A DNA stretch of 64,000 nucleotides, taken from NCBI GenBank assembly GCA_009837885.1, contig VXSP01000034.1, positions 45,066 to 109,065 of the forward strand, read 5' to 3'. Made by a program: the position numbers and the translations under genes. Under the pieces are notes generated by a model. That model did not search any database. It had not been told where the DNA came from and worked only from the letters and a program-made list of their open reading frames with translations. Positions 10,710-19,077 of this stretch are shown here, one piece after another (positions within the stretch are counted from its first letter, which is position 1; every line of letters begins with the position of its first letter). The DNA is from Holophagales bacterium (GTDB taxonomy: Bacteria > Acidobacteriota > Thermoanaerobaculia > Multivoradales > Multivoraceae).

Positions 10710-11146
10710 ACCGCCTGACCGCCTGGACCGTTCACACGTCGACGTTGCTGGTCGGCGGTACGGGCCTCGTCTACGCCTGGATGCGCTACCTCATGGAGCC
10801 GGCCGACGAGTTCGCGATCGTCGGCCACCCGTGGCAGCCGCACCTCCAGCACCTGCACCTCTGGACGGCGCCCCTGCTCGTCTTCGCCGTCGGCCTGATC
10901 TGGCGGGACCACGTCTGGCGGCACTACCGGCGCGGCGTCCGCGACCGTCGCCCGAGCGGCCTGGCCCTGCTGCTGGGCTGTGCCCCGATGATCGTCTCCG
11001 GCTACCTGATCCAGACCGCCGTCGGCGACCTCTGGCGGCAAACCTGGATCACGCTGCACCTGATCGCGTCGGCGCTGTTTCTCGTCGGCTACGGCGCCCA
11101 CATGGTGAAGCCGCTCCGGGTCGCCCTCGGCGCCCGGCGAGCGTAG
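10706..11146 (+). CDS. Four-helix b-cytochrome-like membrane protein
   Basis: A 146-residue inner-membrane protein with four predicted helices (about 8-28, 52-68, 84-104, 113-134). It is rich in His: H10 in the first helix, H41/H46/H49/H51 before the second, H69/H73 after it, and H118 and H132 in the last. The arrangement resembles small cytochrome b-type or ferric-reductase-like subunits that bind haem through His pairs; haem ligation is inferred, not shown. It overlaps the FMN-binding gene by four bases and ends the operon. A plausible role is passing electrons from a membrane quinol to the periplasmic flavin domain. It ends 1 base before the convergent EamA-like gene. Confidence 0.7.
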   Translation: MNRLTAWTVHTSTLLVGGTGLVYAWMRYLMEPADEFAIVGHPWQPHLQHLHLWTAPLLVFAVGLIWRDHVWRHYRRGVRDRRPSGLALLLGCAPMIVSGYLIQTAVGDLWRQTWITLHLIASALFLVGYGAHMVKPLRVALGARRA

Positions 11147-11698
11147 CTACCCCGCCGGCCTGCTATCGCCGCCGCCGGCCGCTGAAGCCGCATGCTCGGT
11201 GGACTCGCCGTGGCCGCCGCCCGGCGGCCCGGGGTGCGGCGTGTTCGTCGTGATCAGGATGACCGAGATCAGCATGCCGCCAATGCCGACCCAGAGCAGG
11301 GGACTCACCTCGAGCTGGCCCCGGCCGCGATACAGCGTGAAGAGCGCCGTGACGGTGACCGCGCCGCCGAACACGACCGGCATGACGGCATAGGGAATCC
11401 GCGCTCCGCCGCTGAACATGGCGAGCGTCAGCGAGAGCGCTCCCAGCGCGCCGAGGGTGCCGGCGTAGAGCCCCCAGATGCCCGACGGCCCGGTCGGTTC
11501 GAAGCTGTCGCCCATCACTCTCATGCCGATCAGGCCGCCGACGATCGCGATGACGAGATAGGCGATGCCGATGCCGACATAGGGCTTGAACGGCGACATC
11601 GTCTCGTCCACCAGGCGCGCCCTGCCCAGGACCGGGCCGTAGAGGCCCCAGCAGAGCGCCGTGCCGAGCGCGAACACGAAGGGAAGGAAGTTCTTCAT
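11147..11698 (-). CDS. EamA/DMT-like small membrane protein
   Basis: A 183-residue integral membrane protein with about five hydrophobic helices (for example FVFALGTALCWGLYGPVLGRA, GIGIAYLVIAIVGGLIGM, LYAGTLGALGALSLTLAMF and LLWVGIGGMLISVILI). It starts with the ALCWGLYGPVL pattern found in EamA/DMT-type transporters, but it is half the length of a full 10-helix transporter, so it could dimerise. The tail after residue 160 is Gly/His/Pro-rich and probably cytoplasmic or disordered. ATG 11698 has a GGAG ribosome site 8 bases upstream. It lies 85 bases after the flavoprotein operon on the same strand and could be its last member. Substrate unknown. Confidence 0.65.
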   Translation of the reverse strand: MKNFLPFVFALGTALCWGLYGPVLGRARLVDETMSPFKPYVGIGIAYLVIAIVGGLIGMRVMGDSFEPTGPSGIWGLYAGTLGALGALSLTLAMFSGGARIPYAVMPVVFGGAVTVTALFTLYRGRGQLEVSPLLWVGIGGMLISVILITTNTPHPGPPGGGHGESTEHAASAAGGGDSRPAG

Positions 11699-11783
11699 CG
11701 ATGATCTCCGGAGACTGCCGATGCGGCGAGCACAATCTGGGCTTCGCGATCGGGCGGCGTGGCGTAGGTCAGGTCGCGCGAGG

Positions 11784-13298
11784 TTATCGCCTGAGCAGGG
11801 AGACCGCAGCAATCATCCCGGGCAGGCCGGTGAGACCGCCGCCGGGATGGCAACCGGCGCCGCCCAGCCACAGGCCAGAGGCGGGCAGCGGCTCGCCCGC
11901 CCAGGCCGACGCCGTCGGTCGAAGCCACAAGCTCTGGGATGGGTTCATCTCGCCGTGATGGAGCCCGCCGGCCGTAGCGCCGTAGTCCGCCTCGAAGTCC
12001 GTGGGCAGCAGCAGCGCGTGCTCCCGGACCAGGCCGCCGATGCCTGGCGCCCACCGCTCGAGTTCGTCCGCCATCCGGGCCAACAGCTCCGGACGGCCTG
12101 CCTCCCAGCCGCCCTCGAGGTCGAACGGCAGATGGTGGACCGTCGCCAGCAACAGGTGCCGTCCCGAGGGGGCCAGCGACGGATCGAGAGCCGTCGGCAG
12201 CGCCGCCTCGATCCACGGGCGGTCCGGCAGCCGGCGGTACTTCGCGGCATCGGCCGCCCGCTCGATGTCGTCCGGTTGCTCCGCGAGCACGATCCGGCCG
12301 GTCAGCGCCGGCCGCTCGAGCCCGCGGAACGCCGGCAGCCCGTCGAGCGACAGGGCAAGTCTCGCCGCGGCGCCGCGGTACTTGACGTTGAGCAGCCGCC
12401 GCACGAAGCCAGGTTCGAGGAGCGGCGCGCCGATCAGATCGAGGAAGGTGACGGACGGCGTCGCGGTCGAGATGACGGCCCCCGCTTCGATCCGTTCGCC
12501 GTCCGTCAACCGCACGCCGGCGACGCGGCCTGAATCGACAAGGATCCGGGAGACGGAAGCGCCGGTCCGGATCTCCGCACCCGACGCGGCCGCCGAAGCG
12601 GCCAGGGCGGAGGCCAGAGCCCCGGCGCCGCCCTGAGCGCGCACTACCGGCGCCAGTCGGTCGGAACCCCCCAGGGCGCAGTGGAAGAGCAACGGCCAGC
12701 CAGTCCCGTTGGCGCGGGGCCCCAGGCCGGTCGCGGGGAGCGCCACTCCGCAGAGCCCGGCCAGCAGCGACGGGGTCTCGAACCGCTCGCGCAGCGACTC
12801 GTCGAGCGGCGAGGACAGCGCCCGCATCAGCTCCGGCGCGATGAGGAGGCGTCCCATGTCGCCGAGTTCCAACGGCCTGGAGAGGAGTGGCTCAAGCACC
12901 GCCGCGCGCTCGGCCAACTCGAACACGAAGCCGGGCCAGGCAGCCGCGTCGCGACGGCTGACCCCGCCCAGCCCCTCCACGGTGCGCCCGACTTCGGGCC
13001 AGAGCACGACGGCGCTCGAACCGGCGGTCGCCGGAACGGCGGCTACCGCCGGAGCTTCGATCAACTCCAACCCGTGCCCGGCAAGCTCCAACTCCTCCAT
13101 CACGGAACGTCGGAACATCCCCAGGTCGTGGCTGCCCGCATCGACCCGGTGGCCGGGGATGAGCTCCCGCGTCGACGCCAGCCCGCCGAGTTCCGGGCGC
13201 GCCTCGAGCAGAACGACCTCCCGCCCGGATCGCGCCAGGAGCGCCGCGGCGACCAGTCCGTTGTGGCCGCCGCCGACGATGGCTACACGGCCGTTCAA
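11784..13298 (-). CDS. FAD-dependent oxidoreductase, PYROXD2/phytoene-desaturase-like (B)
   Basis: A 504-residue flavoprotein of the amine-oxidase/phytoene-desaturase superfamily. An N-terminal Rossmann FAD site (VAIVGGGHNGLVAAALLARSG, Glu near the end of beta2 in VVLLEARPELGG) and the C-terminal FAD block LGGAGCHPGGGLTGLPG are both intact. The long frame runs upstream to 13952, but that part lies over the preceding gene. TTG 13298, which overlaps the upstream stop as TTGA and has GGAG five bases before it, is the likely start. It is the third gene of a coupled cassette with the IclR-GcvT fusion and flavoprotein A. The two flavoproteins share architecture and differ in sequence, so they may form a heterodimer or perform successive oxidations. 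Substrate unknown. Confidence 0.85.
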   Translation of the reverse strand: MNGRVAIVGGGHNGLVAAALLARSGREVVLLEARPELGGLASTRELIPGHRVDAGSHDLGMFRRSVMEELELAGHGLELIEAPAVAAVPATAGSSAVVLWPEVGRTVEGLGGVSRRDAAAWPGFVFELAERAAVLEPLLSRPLELGDMGRLLIAPELMRALSSPLDESLRERFETPSLLAGLCGVALPATGLGPRANGTGWPLLFHCALGGSDRLAPVVRAQGGAGALASALAASAAASGAEIRTGASVSRILVDSGRVAGVRLTDGERIEAGAVISTATPSVTFLDLIGAPLLEPGFVRRLLNVKYRGAAARLALSLDGLPAFRGLERPALTGRIVLAEQPDDIERAADAAKYRRLPDRPWIEAALPTALDPSLAPSGRHLLLATVHHLPFDLEGGWEAGRPELLARMADELERWAPGIGGLVREHALLLPTDFEADYGATAGGLHHGEMNPSQSLWLRPTASAWAGEPLPASGLWLGGAGCHPGGGLTGLPGMIAAVSLLRR

Positions 13299-14956
13299 GG
13301 CGTCTCCGCAGCCCCACCGGCGGCTGTTTCGGCCGTCCGCAGATCGTCCAGCGCCCGGAGCGCGGCCAGACGGGCGGGACCGCCGGAGATGCCGCCGCCA
13401 AACTGCGTCGACGAGCCGCAGAGGTAGTAGCCGGGCAAGGGCGTCCGGAAGGCCGCGGCAGCCGGGTCGGGGCGCAACAGGAACAACTGCGACAGCCGCA
13501 GCTCGCCGTGGAAGATGTTGCCCCCGGGGATGCCGGCGATCGCCTCGATGTCCGGCGGCACGAGCACCTGCCGGTGCAGGATCTTGTCCTCGATACCGGG
13601 CGCGTACTCGGCGAGAACGCGGACCACGGCATCGCCGAAGGCTTCGCGCCGGCCGTCGTCCCAGGGGCCGGCCGCCAGTTCGTACGGCGCGTACTGCACG
13701 AAGCAGGACAGGACGTGCTTGCCCGGCGGCGCCATGTCCGGATCGAGGACGGACGGGATGATCATGTCGATGAACGGTCGCTCCGAGAAGCCGCCGTACT
13801 TCGCGTCGTCGTAGGCGCGGTCGACGTAGTCGAGACCAGGGGCGATCGTGATCCCGCCCGAGAGGTGGGGGCCGGGCTCCGGCATGCACTCGAACCGTGG
13901 CAAGCCGGAGATGGCGAGGTTCACCTTGCCGGCGCAACCGCCGCTCTGCCACCGCGCGGCCCGTTCCACGAGTCCGGCGCCGGCGCCGCCCGGGACGTCT
14001 TCCGGGTCGAGCAGACGGCCGAGGCTGATCTGCGGCGCCGCCGACGACATGACGACACCTGCACGGACCTCGTCGCCGTTCGCCAGCACGACGCCGGCAG
14101 CCCGGCCGTCACGAGCCAGCACTCGCGCCACGGGGCTTTGCGTCCGGATCTCGGCGCCGTGGCTTTGCGCCGCCCTGGCGATCGTCGCCGCCACTGCCCC
14201 GGTGCCGCCCTTCTGGAAGCCCCACTCCCGGTAGATCCCGTCGATCTCGCCCATGTAGTGGTGCAGCAGCACGTAGGCCGAGCCCGGCGTGCGCGGAGAC
14301 AGCATGGAACCGATGATGCTGGAACTCGAGAGTGCGGCCTTCAGCACGTCGGACCCGAACCACTGGCCCAGGAAGTCGGCGGAACTCATCGTCAGCATCT
14401 GCACGAAGGAGCGCAACCGGGCCGCGGGCAGGTCGAGGAAGTAACGGGCGATGTCGGCGACCTCCGCCGACACCTCGACGTCCAGGTGCTCCGCACTCTC
14501 GGCGACCCGGTCACCTATCGCCGCGGCCAGTTCGTCGGGCGCCGCCCGCTGAAGCCGGTACATCAGGTGGCCCATGCGGCGCATCTCGAGCTTGTACTCG
14601 AACAGCGCCTCGGCATCGCGCCGGGAGTGGCGGGCGATGTGGCGATAGGTCCGCTGCGGATCCGCCTCGCGAAACAGGCAGTCGCCCCCCGGCAAGGGGT
14701 TCAGGGTGCTCGCGGTAGGAACGAGGAACAGGCCGTGGCGCACCAGGTCGAGTTCGTGGATGACCTCCGGCCGCAGCAGCGACACCAGGTAGGAGAACAC
14801 GCTGAACCGGAAGCCCGGGAAGGCCTCCTCGCTGCGGGTGGCGCCGCCGATCTCGGGAGAGGATTCCAGTACCACGACGTCAAGGCCGGCTCGGGCGAGG
14901 TAGGCCGCGGCCACCAGGCCGTTGTGGCCGGCGCCGACAACGATCGCATCGGTCAC
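13295..14956 (-). CDS. FAD-dependent oxidoreductase, PYROXD2-like (A)
   Basis: A 553-residue flavoprotein with an N-terminal dinucleotide motif (AIVVGAGHNGLVAAAYLARAG, then VVVLESSPEIGGATRSEE). A central substrate-binding region precedes the C-terminal FAD signature YLCGSSTQFGGGISGGP. These are hallmarks of the phytoene-desaturase/PYROXD2 group, whose members desaturate or oxidise diverse lipids and amines. GTG 14956 overlaps the stop of the IclR-GcvT gene as GTGA, and its own stop overlaps the TTG of flavoprotein B, so all three should be made together. No signal peptide, hence cytoplasmic. The neighbouring folate-dependent GcvT domain suggests a one-carbon-releasing oxidation; that is inference from context. 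Confidence 0.88.
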   Translation of the reverse strand: MTDAIVVGAGHNGLVAAAYLARAGLDVVVLESSPEIGGATRSEEAFPGFRFSVFSYLVSLLRPEVIHELDLVRHGLFLVPTASTLNPLPGGDCLFREADPQRTYRHIARHSRRDAEALFEYKLEMRRMGHLMYRLQRAAPDELAAAIGDRVAESAEHLDVEVSAEVADIARYFLDLPAARLRSFVQMLTMSSADFLGQWFGSDVLKAALSSSSIIGSMLSPRTPGSAYVLLHHYMGEIDGIYREWGFQKGGTGAVAATIARAAQSHGAEIRTQSPVARVLARDGRAAGVVLANGDEVRAGVVMSSAAPQISLGRLLDPEDVPGGAGAGLVERAARWQSGGCAGKVNLAISGLPRFECMPEPGPHLSGGITIAPGLDYVDRAYDDAKYGGFSERPFIDMIIPSVLDPDMAPPGKHVLSCFVQYAPYELAAGPWDDGRREAFGDAVVRVLAEYAPGIEDKILHRQVLVPPDIEAIAGIPGGNIFHGELRLSQLFLLRPDPAAAAFRTPLPGYYLCGSSTQFGGGISGGPARLAALRALDDLRTAETAAGGAAETP

Positions 14957-16464
14957 TCGTCAACCCCGGGCATCGGATCGACCGCCGTCTTGCGCGCCGG
15001 ATTGAAGAACGGCCGACGGACGACTCGCGCCCGTGCCCGGCGCCGGCCGTAGCCGACGGCGACCTCGACGTCGAGCTCCGTCCCCAGGGCGGCCGCGTCG
15101 GCGTGCACCGTGGCGAGGCCGATGTACTTCTTGAGCAGTGGCGAGAAGAACCGGCTCGTGCATTGGCCGACCTGCCACCCTCCGGGCGCGAACACCGGCG
15201 TCGGCTCCCTGGACGCCGGCTGGCCCACGACCTGCGGGCGGAGGTCGATCTCGGACCACAGCCGCTCCAGCTCGAACCAGTCGACCTCGAGGCCGACCAT
15301 GGCCCAGGCGGGTCCGCGGTCGCGTTCCAGTTCGAGCGCGCGACGGCCCACGAAGTCGACCTCCTTGTCGAGCTTGACGGTGAACCCGAGTCCCGCCTCT
15401 GCCGGCGTGACCTTCAGCACCTCGATCTCGGCGTGGGACGCGGACACGTAGTCCACATCGATCAGCACCAGTCCGGCTTCGACCCGCACCATGTCGAGCG
15501 CCAGGAGCCCCGCGGGCAGCAGCCCGTGGTCCTGGCCCGCCTCGACGAGAGCGTCCCACAGCCCTTCCGCGTGCTCGGCGGCCACCCAGAACTCGTAGCC
15601 GAGATCGCCCGTGTAGCCGGTGCGGGTCACGATAACCGGGGCGCCTCCGGCGCCCGGGCCGACCTCGCCGGTCGTGAGGTCGAAGTAGCGCATCGCGCCG
15701 AAGTCGACTCCCGTCGTGGCCGCCTCGGCTACCGCCCGCGCCCGCGGCCCCTGGAGCGCCAGCACGCCGATCTCTTCCGAGACGTCCCGCACCTCGACGT
15801 TCATGCCCCAGCCGCAGTCCTCGAACCAGCGCAGGCAGGGCTCCGCCGCGCTGACCAGGAAGCGCTCCGGCGCAAGGCGCTGCACGTTGCCGTCCTGCAA
15901 CAGGTGTCCGTCCTCGTTGCACCAGGAGGAATACATCACCCGGCCCGTGCGGCACTTCGTGAAGTCGCGCGTCATGACCCGGTCCAGCAGCCGTTCCGCG
16001 TCAGGGCCCGCGATCTCGTACTTGAACAGCGGCGAGACGTCGATCAGGCCGGCCGCGTTACGGACCGCCCAGTACTCGCGTTCAGGCGTCGGCTCGTAGG
16101 TTTCGACGCACGTGTAGCCCGACCAGTCGCGCCAGGCGTCGCTCTCGCACTGTGCCTCCGTGCGGCGATGGAACGGCGTCCGCAACGGTTCGAGCGGCCG
16201 CAGGCCGTTGTGTGGCGGTGACGGCCGGGCATCTCCGGCGCCGGGGGCGCCCGGCAGCCACCGGTAGGCCTGGCTGTCCGGACTGCGTCCGATCAGACCC
16301 TCCGCCTCCAGCACGCCGAGCAACCGATGCGTCGTCGACGGATGAAGCCCGTGCGCCGCCGCCAGTTCCGACAGGCGGTGCTCCGGCGCCTCGGGTGTGA
16401 ACGAGCGGAGCAGGGCCAGCGCCCGCTGGACGGCCTGCGTTCCCTGCGGAGCCCGGCGCGGCAT
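14953..16464 (-). CDS. IclR-type helix-turn-helix fused to GcvT-like aminomethyltransferase
   Basis: A 503-residue fusion. Residues 9-70 form an IclR-family winged helix-turn-helix (core LSELAAAHGLHPSTTHRLLG, 31-50). No IclR effector domain follows. Instead, after a short Gly/Pro linker, residues from about 88 to the end are a GcvT/DmdA-type domain: LRTPFHRRTEAQ, WAVRNAAGLIDVSPLFKYEIAG, CNEDGHLLQDGNV (keeping the folate-site Asp), YTGDLGYEFWV and LALDMVRVEAG. GcvT domains transfer methyl or methylene groups to tetrahydrofolate. The frame is continuous from ATG 16464, with no sign of a frameshift. It follows the TonB receptor by 12 bases and overlaps flavoprotein A by four. The protein may sense its own pathway and regulate the divergent promoter near 19.05 kb (speculative). 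Confidence 0.85.
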   Translation of the reverse strand: MPRRAPQGTQAVQRALALLRSFTPEAPEHRLSELAAAHGLHPSTTHRLLGVLEAEGLIGRSPDSQAYRWLPGAPGAGDARPSPPHNGLRPLEPLRTPFHRRTEAQCESDAWRDWSGYTCVETYEPTPEREYWAVRNAAGLIDVSPLFKYEIAGPDAERLLDRVMTRDFTKCRTGRVMYSSWCNEDGHLLQDGNVQRLAPERFLVSAAEPCLRWFEDCGWGMNVEVRDVSEEIGVLALQGPRARAVAEAATTGVDFGAMRYFDLTTGEVGPGAGGAPVIVTRTGYTGDLGYEFWVAAEHAEGLWDALVEAGQDHGLLPAGLLALDMVRVEAGLVLIDVDYVSASHAEIEVLKVTPAEAGLGFTVKLDKEVDFVGRRALELERDRGPAWAMVGLEVDWFELERLWSEIDLRPQVVGQPASREPTPVFAPGGWQVGQCTSRFFSPLLKKYIGLATVHADAAALGTELDVEVAVGYGRRRARARVVRRPFFNPARKTAVDPMPGVDE

Positions 16465-16476
16465 GGACCGCCGCTC

Positions 16477-19038
16477 CTATCTGCCCCAGCGGTAGTTGAG
16501 GCGAGCGTAGTAGTAGCCGCCGCCCAGGCCCCAGGGTGTGAACTGACTGTAAGGCAGGCCGAACTGCGCGGCGAACAGGTCCATGCGATCCGAAAACGTG
16601 TCGAAGACGTTCTGGCCGCCGATCGAAAGCGTGGTGTCGGGCACCAGGGGGACGCTGACCTCCAGGTCGAGGATGTACCGGCCGCCCAGGACCGGCGCAT
16701 CGGCCCGGCGCACGGAGCGGGCGTCGATGTGGTCCACCCAGGATCCGAAGTAGTGGAGGCGTCCGAGCAGGCCGACCCGCCCTATGCCATGGCTAACGGC
16801 CAGGTTCCACCGTGTCTCCGGCACGCCCCGTTCCAGGGCGAGCACGTCGCCGGGACCAAGCAGTTCGGAGTCCTTCGTGATCTCCGTCTCCGTGTGGTTC
16901 AGCGCCAGGCTGAACACCGTGTTGCCGCCCAGGGCCAGCGGCGTCCAGGTCGAAACGATGTCGATCCCCCGGGTCCGCGACGAGAAGTCGTTGATGAAGA
17001 ACCGGAACGAAGACAGCGTCCGCGCCGAGGTGATGCCTTCCGAGAGGAGCAGGGCGCGCTCTTCCTCGGCCAGTGTGAAGAACTGCGACAGGGCGAGCCG
17101 CCGGTCGACGTCGATGTGGTAGGTGTCCGCCGTCAACGTGAACGGCCCGGTGTCGACCACCAGCCCGGCCGTCACGTTGGTCGAGGTCTCGGGCTCCAGG
17201 GGCTGGCCGCCCCGGAACTGGGCGGCGCGGAAGGTCGACGGCACCGTGGCGCTGTCGACCAGATCGAGCGTCTCCGGGTTGATCGTCGACTGCACGTTGA
17301 ACACGTTCTGCTGACCCGGCGTCGGCGCCCGGAAGCCGGTGCTGACGCCGCCGCGCACGGAAACCGTGTCCGTCAGCGCGTAGCGGGCCGAGAGCTTTCC
17401 GTTCGTCGTGTCACCGAAGACGTCGAAGTGCTCAAATCGCAGCGCGCCGCCGAGCGTCCACCGGCCGTCCGGATCCCGCAGCTCCAGGTCGCCGTACACC
17501 GCGGTGTTGGCGCGGCTCCAGGTCCCGGCCGTGTAGTCGGGGAACCCCGGGAAACCGTTGGAGCCGGAAACGAAGCCCTGGGCCGCGTACGGTCCGACCT
17601 GCCACGACGGCAGCTCCCCGGAGCGGATGGTGAAGCGCTCGTCGCGCCACTCGGCGCCCCCGGCCAGATGAACGAGCTCGGAGACCGCGTAGGAGACGTC
17701 GAAGTTCAGGTTGAGTTCGGCCTGCCGGTAGACGCCCGGATCGAAGTCGCGCGGACTGTGCGGCCCCAGCGAGGCGTTGACCGTGTTGAACAGGAAGAAG
17801 TCCGCTTCGTGAGAGCCGTAGCTGGCACTGGCGTCCCAGGTGAAACCGCTCTTCGTGCTCCGGCGCACCCCGGCCACGGCCGACATGTCGGTCATCACGC
17901 CGCTGAAGTACGGCGTGAAGCCGCCCGGGGCGATCTCCTGGAAGGAGAAGCAGTTCGGATCGGCGAAGACCTGCGCCAGCGCGTCCGGGTCCGGCCGGTC
18001 GTCGGTGATCGTCACCGTAGGACAGCCTGCCGATCCGTCCCGCACGCCGTCCTGCGCGTCGAGGACGTCGCCGATGAGCAGCGTGCGGCCGCCGTCCAGG
18101 CTGAAGATGTTGGCGCGCGTGTTGGGATTGCGGTAGTAGAAGCCCTGCGTTGCCGTCTTGTCGGCGTAGTTGGCGTGCCCGTAGACCTGCGCGCCGTTCC
18201 CGAGCAACTTGCCGAAGTTGGCGAACAGCTTCAGGTCGTCCTCATACTCCGAGTCGCCCCAGATCTGAGCCGGGTCGCGGACGTGCGTGTTGCCGGCGGC
18301 GATCAGCGCCGCCGCGTCGGCGCGCTGCACGCTGCGGCTGGTCGGGTCGGCGTTGCCGTACTCCATGCTCAGATGGGCGAAGCCGTTCTCCCCCAGCGGC
18401 AGTCCCACGTCGCCGGCGATCGCGTACGCCTGGCCGTCGCCCGCGCCGTAGACGCCGCTCTTGACCTCCAGGCTGCCGCCCGACGGAGCGTCCTTGAGCA
18501 GGAAGTTCATCACGCCGGCAATCGCGTCGGAGCCGTACTGAGCCGAGGCGCCGTCGCGCAGCACCTCGACCTGGCGCAGCGCGGTCGCCGGGATGGTCGA
18601 GATGTCCGGCCCCTGGGTGCCGTCGGTCACGCCCCCGAACCAGACCAGGATCGCCGAGCGGTGCCGGCGCTTGCCGTTCACGAGCACGAGCGTGTGGTCG
18701 TGCGCCAGGTTGCGCAGGCTCGCCGGCCGCACCAGCGACGCGGCGCCGCTGATCGGATGCGTCGCGACGTTGAACGAGGGCACCAGGTTCCGCAACTGGT
18801 AGTCCAGCGTGCTGGCGCCCTGGCTGACGACATCCTCGACCGGAATGGCGTCGATCGGGACGGACGACTCGGTCACCGACCGCGGCCGTGCCCGGCTGCC
18901 GACCACCACCAGCTCTTCGTCGAATTCCGCGGCCGGCTCCACCGCGGGCGGCGCCGTCTCCCCGGCCTCCTGGGCGTGGATCGCAACGGGGACCGTGGAC
19001 GCGCCGAGCAGGATCGCGAGCAGGAAGAGACGCGGCAC
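16477..19038 (-). CDS. TonB-dependent outer-membrane receptor
   Basis: An 853-residue outer-membrane gated channel for uptake of a bulky or scarce ligand, energised by TonB. It has a signal peptide (1-22, ending IHAQ), a TonB-box-like EELVVVGSR, and a plug domain (about 55-165, with QVEVLRDGASAQYGSDAIAGVMN). A 22-strand-type barrel with TonB-receptor landmarks (STGFRAPTPGQQNVFN, LEPETSTNVTAGL) runs to the C-terminus. GTG 19038 places the signal peptide correctly; GTG 19056 is the alternative. The open frame continues far upstream but that is antisense to the Rieske gene. It is the first gene of the leftward cassette and divergent from the Rieske oxygenase gene, whose ATG is only 40 bases away. 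Ligand unknown; iron-siderophore signs are absent. Confidence 0.92.
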   Translation of the reverse strand: MPRLFLLAILLGASTVPVAIHAQEAGETAPPAVEPAAEFDEELVVVGSRARPRSVTESSVPIDAIPVEDVVSQGASTLDYQLRNLVPSFNVATHPISGAASLVRPASLRNLAHDHTLVLVNGKRRHRSAILVWFGGVTDGTQGPDISTIPATALRQVEVLRDGASAQYGSDAIAGVMNFLLKDAPSGGSLEVKSGVYGAGDGQAYAIAGDVGLPLGENGFAHLSMEYGNADPTSRSVQRADAAALIAAGNTHVRDPAQIWGDSEYEDDLKLFANFGKLLGNGAQVYGHANYADKTATQGFYYRNPNTRANIFSLDGGRTLLIGDVLDAQDGVRDGSAGCPTVTITDDRPDPDALAQVFADPNCFSFQEIAPGGFTPYFSGVMTDMSAVAGVRRSTKSGFTWDASASYGSHEADFFLFNTVNASLGPHSPRDFDPGVYRQAELNLNFDVSYAVSELVHLAGGAEWRDERFTIRSGELPSWQVGPYAAQGFVSGSNGFPGFPDYTAGTWSRANTAVYGDLELRDPDGRWTLGGALRFEHFDVFGDTTNGKLSARYALTDTVSVRGGVSTGFRAPTPGQQNVFNVQSTINPETLDLVDSATVPSTFRAAQFRGGQPLEPETSTNVTAGLVVDTGPFTLTADTYHIDVDRRLALSQFFTLAEEERALLLSEGITSARTLSSFRFFINDFSSRTRGIDIVSTWTPLALGGNTVFSLALNHTETEITKDSELLGPGDVLALERGVPETRWNLAVSHGIGRVGLLGRLHYFGSWVDHIDARSVRRADAPVLGGRYILDLEVSVPLVPDTTLSIGGQNVFDTFSDRMDLFAAQFGLPYSQFTPWGLGGGYYYARLNYRWGR

Positions 19039-19077
19039 GGCCGGATGATGGCACACGCGGCCTGTAGGATTCGCCCC

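Noticed and set aside
16327..19077. Extension of the Rieske frame upstream to 16327
   Set aside because: Antisense to the TonB receptor gene; the Rieske protein starts normally at 19078.
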